Assembly (NCBI RefSeq): GCF_028737255.1
Contig: NZ_JAQZAN010000018.1
Location: forward strand, 84,733 to 148,732
DNA from: Actinomycetospora straminea
GTDB taxonomy: Bacteria; Actinomycetota; Actinomycetes; Mycobacteriales; Pseudonocardiaceae
DNA length: 64,000 bases
Direction: 5' to 3'
How positions within the stretch are numbered: the stretch's first letter is position 1; each line of letters begins with the position of its first letter. The notes beneath the pieces were generated by a model. That model made no database searches. It was not told the origin of the DNA and worked only from the letters and a program-made list of their open reading frames with translations. The position numbers and the translations under genes were made by a program. Shown here piece by piece: positions 61,398 through 64,000 of this stretch.

Positions 61398-64000
61398 GGT
61401 CGACCCGCCGGGGCGGGCATCTCGCGGGCCGGGTTGCCGCCCCAGGTCTCGCCGGGCGGGACCTCCTCGCCCTTCATGAGGAACGTGTCGGGGGCGAGGA
61501 CGGCGCCGTCGCCGATCGTGGTGCCGTAGTGGACGAAGGCGGCGACGCCGAACGTGGCGCGCGCGCCGATGACGATGTGGTCGGACTTGAACGCGCCGTC
61601 CTCCTGCGAGTGGCACTGCAGCACCGTGTGCTCGTTGAAGGTGCACTCGTCGCCGATGGTGGTGAACGTACGCTCCGTGAGGCTCACGCCGTCGTCGAAC
61701 ACGCGCTTGCCGATCCGGACCCCGAGCATCCGCCAGACGAGGTTCTTGTAAGGCGTGCCGTTGAAGATCGCGACCCACTCCGGCAGCGCGACCTTCCAGT
61801 ACCGCTCGTGGCGCCAGAAGGCGTGGTCGTAGATCGAGCGACCCTCAGGCGCCCGGCACATCAGCGCCACCACGGACCGCTCGATCAGCACGAGGAAGAG
61901 TGTGCCGAAGATGAAGATCAAGAGCTGCGCGGCGAGCATCTCGACCGCCCCGAGCCGCACCGGCACCGAGGCGACGCACGCGACGAGGGCCGCCATGGCG
62001 AGGAAGAGCCACCAGCGCACGAGCAGGTACAGCGCCATCGTCGTCGCGTTGTGCCGGTTCTTGCGCCGCAGGCCGCGGGCGAGCTCGTCGCCGGACTGGT
62101 CGAGGGCGCTGTCGCGGGCGACGGTGCGGGGGATCTCGAAGCTCGGCGAGCCCAGCAGTCCCACGCCCTCCCGGACCGGGCCGTCGACCGGGATCATGGC
62201 CTTGGTCGCGAGGAGGCAGTCGTCGCCGGTGCGGCCCTGGGCCGGGTAGTGGATCCGGTTGCCGAGGAAGTTGCGGGCGCCGATCGCCGTCGTGGACACG
62301 CGGAACGACGTGGCTGAGTAGTCGGCGTTCATCACCGACAGGCCGTCGGCGACGACGGTCCCGCTGCCGACCCGCGTGAGGTACGGGGACTCGTGCTTGA
62401 CCAGCATCCCGAAGTTCGACCCGGTCTGCACCAGCGGTCGCATACCGTAGCCGATGCGGGCCAGGTAGTGGGCGATCGCCGAGCTGTCGCCGAACAGGTA
62501 GGTGAACGCCGCGACGTTGGTCAGGCCGGAGACCCATCGGTGGCACCAGTAGTGCAGGCCGTAGAGGGCGTAGACGCGGTCGGGACGGACCCCGAGCGCG
62601 AACAGCCGCGGCAGCGTCGTGACGATCAGCAGGCCGAGCAGCAGGAGCCCGAAGACCACGATCACCGAGACGAGCAGGGTCTCGATCCAGAACAGGCGGC
62701 TGGTCAGCGCCCCGGCACCGGGCTCGATGAGCGCGCGCAGCTGCGGGACCTCGAGGATCAGCAGGGCCGCGAGCCCCACGGCGAGCGGCAGCGCCACCGC
62801 GAGGAGGACGGTCAGCGAGACCACCGAGTAGGCGATCTTCCGCAGCGGCCCGCAGCGCATCGCCGGCACCGTCGGGTACGGGCCCGGCGCCTCGCGGGCG
62901 GGCGACCCGTGCCAGGTCGCCCCGGCGGGCACGCGCTGCCCGCGGTGCAGCGACGAGCTGTGCCCGAGGGTCGCGTCGTCGCCGACGGCGGTGTCGATGT
63001 CGAGCACCACGTTCTCGCCGACGACCGCGTTCCGCCCGATCGTCACCGGCCCGGTCCGGATCCGACCGTCGTGGGCACGGTAGAGGGACAGCATGACGTC
63101 CTTGCGGACGAGGGCGCCCGCCCCCACGGAGAGGAGGTCGGCACAGACCGGCACGGGCCCGGAGAGCAGCACGGCCCCCTTGCCGATCCGCGCCCCGAGG
63201 GCCCGCAGGTACCACGGGTAGATCGGCGTGCCCACGAAGAGCGCCAGCGGGCTCGACCGCACGAGGATCTTGACGATCCACAGCCGCAGGTACGTCGGGC
63301 CCCAGACCGGGAACTCGCGGGACCGCCACCGCCCGACGAGCAGCCACTTGAGCGCGATCGGCAGGATCGAGAGCACGGCGAACGCGAAGGAGCCGACGGC
63401 CACCGACCGCAGGTAGAGGTGCAGCTCGTCGGGCGCGAGGGCGAGCCACTCGAAGGACCAGGTGACGATCGTCGCGGCGATGTAGGTGTAGCCGAGGACG
63501 AAGAGCAGCTGCGCGGCACCGCAGAGCACGTAGGCGAGGCGGCCCGGGCGGGGGGTGGCGACCGGCCCGGGCTCGGGGTCCGGCTGCGGCGCGGCCTCGG
63601 GGGGCGCGGGTTCCGGGGTGGCCGGGCTCGACGCGGCCAGGGCTCGCGCCAGGTCGGCGACGGTGGGGTGGGCGTAGACGTCCTGCATCGCGACGGTGGG
63701 CAGGTCGGGGTGCTTGCGGACCCGGGCGCAGAAGCGGGCCATGAGCATCGAGTCGGCGCCCAGGTCGTCGAACACGTGGGCGTCGACCGGGACCTCGTCG
63801 CGCTCGAGCGCCCCGGCCAGCACCTCGGCGAGCAGGGCCTGGGTGCGGTCGGCCGGGGCGGCGGGGGGAGCGGTCGGTGGCGCCAGGGCGCTCGCGAGCT
63901 GCGCGACGGTCGGGTGGGCGTAGACGTCCTGCATCGCGATCGAGGGCAGGTCGGGGTGCTTGCGGACCCGGGCGCAGAAGCGGGCCATGAGCATCGAGTC
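61394..64000 (-). CDS. Pls/PosA-type NRPS terminal protein with tandem carrier domains (N-terminal end outside window)
   Basis: At least 869 residues are visible. Two carrier domains (each ~82 residues, phosphopantetheine Ser in GADSMLMARFCARV) come first, followed by a Pro-rich linker, then a membrane region with about six helices interrupted by hexapeptide-repeat (left-handed beta-helix) segments (IGRNAVVGENVVLDIDTAVGD, GTVVADGLSVMNADYSATSF, TIGDECTFNEHTVLQCHSQ and IGARATFGVAAFVHYGTTIGD). This arrangement is the terminal domain of epsilon-poly-lysine synthetase-like proteins (TIGR02353-type, from memory). In such enzymes it links tethered residues at the membrane without condensation domains. 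The gene continues to the right. Confidence 0.88.
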   Translation of the reverse strand, partial: DSMLMARFCARVRKHPDLPSIAMQDVYAHPTVAQLASALAPPTAPPAAPADRTQALLAEVLAGALERDEVPVDAHVFDDLGADSMLMARFCARVRKHPDLPTVAMQDVYAHPTVADLARALAASSPATPEPAPPEAAPQPDPEPGPVATPRPGRLAYVLCGAAQLLFVLGYTYIAATIVTWSFEWLALAPDELHLYLRSVAVGSFAFAVLSILPIALKWLLVGRWRSREFPVWGPTYLRLWIVKILVRSSPLALFVGTPIYPWYLRALGARIGKGAVLLSGPVPVCADLLSVGAGALVRKDVMLSLYRAHDGRIRTGPVTIGRNAVVGENVVLDIDTAVGDDATLGHSSSLHRGQRVPAGATWHGSPAREAPGPYPTVPAMRCGPLRKIAYSVVSLTVLLAVALPLAVGLAALLILEVPQLRALIEPGAGALTSRLFWIETLLVSVIVVFGLLLLGLLIVTTLPRLFALGVRPDRVYALYGLHYWCHRWVSGLTNVAAFTYLFGDSSAIAHYLARIGYGMRPLVQTGSNFGMLVKHESPYLTRVGSGTVVADGLSVMNADYSATSFRVSTTAIGARNFLGNRIHYPAQGRTGDDCLLATKAMIPVDGPVREGVGLLGSPSFEIPRTVARDSALDQSGDELARGLRRKNRHNATTMALYLLVRWWLFLAMAALVACVASVPVRLGAVEMLAAQLLIFIFGTLFLVLIERSVVALMCRAPEGRSIYDHAFWRHERYWKVALPEWVAIFNGTPYKNLVWRMLGVRIGKRVFDDGVSLTERTFTTIGDECTFNEHTVLQCHSQEDGAFKSDHIVIGARATFGVAAFVHYGTTIGDGAVLAPDTFLMKGEEVPPGETWGGNPAREMPAPAGRP
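63657..64000 (-). repeat. Near-identical direct repeat of the carrier-domain coding sequence
   Basis: The 98 bases at 63657-63754 and 63903-64000 differ at only four positions and are spaced exactly 246 bases apart (82 codons), matching one carrier domain. The second copy runs into the window edge, so more copies may follow to the right. Confidence 0.9.

Overview
The window is a GC-rich chromosomal segment with dense, mostly overlapping genes, many GTG starts and no tRNA, rRNA, insertion sequence, phage or CRISPR array that I could see. Gene content and order point to an actinobacterium, most likely of the Pseudonocardiales (my inference). Two blocks follow the Mycobacterium tuberculosis gene order: acn-NlpC/P60-moxR-DUF58-VWA-fabG-inhA-hemH-(Rv1486c-like)-nfeD-SPFH corresponds to Rv1475c-Rv1488, and Gly/Tyr/Gln-rich membrane protein-DUF4129-DUF4350-moxR-DUF58-SpoIIM-RDD corresponds to Rv3689-Rv3695. 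The InhA-like enzyme lacks about ten residues of the long-chain substrate loop, which suits a relative that does not elongate mycolic acids.

Layout. 1-3.4 kb: tail of a GMC oxidoreductase, a HAD phosphatase, class I fructose-bisphosphate aldolase and an iron-box-controlled siderophore-interacting flavoprotein. 3.4-15.5 kb: aconitase, first MoxR/DUF58/VWA locus with a RipA-like peptidoglycan hydrolase, FAS-II reductases and ferrochelatase. 15.7-18.3 kb: an inserted three-gene cassette (AHL/gamma-butyrolactone lactonase-like hydrolase, hydroxyacid-oxoacid transhydrogenase-type iron ADH, FmdB zinc ribbon with a His tail). 18.3-26.2 kb: Rv1486c-like protein, DUF3097, NfeD/SPFH pair, a Firmicute-type glutamyl-tRNA synthetase and small accessory genes. 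26.3-32.9 kb: cytochrome oxidase subunit I, a succinate-semialdehyde-type dehydrogenase, an orphan CrtU-like oxidoreductase and envelope proteins. 33-41.9 kb: second MoxR/DUF58 locus, with a reverse-strand SpoIIM-AraC-VOC chain. 42-52.1 kb: CopD-CtaG fusion, MFS, GNAT, threonine deaminase, two-component system, Tat-exported multicopper oxidase and a RHH/MazF-type toxin-antitoxin pair. 52.2-57.7 kb: HtpG, luciferase-like monooxygenase, acyl/aryl-CoA ligase, MOSC. 57.7-64 kb: EEP-family protein, a VOC relic, then a leftward, translationally coupled operon (Pls/PosA-type NRPS terminal protein with tandem carrier domains, carrier-thioesterase didomain, TauD/SyrP-like dioxygenase, lipoprotein) that runs off the right edge and looks like one end of a biosynthetic cluster.

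Non-coding signals. Three families of dispersed palindromes recur: one sits between convergent genes and also inside a reading frame, one overlaps the stop codons of two unrelated genes, and one flanks the Rv1486c-like gene. At least ten genes have a -10-like hexamer 6-8 bases before the start codon, which indicates leaderless transcripts; three share exactly CACGAT-N6-GTG. All functional statements rest on motif reading and memory of families; no database search was possible.
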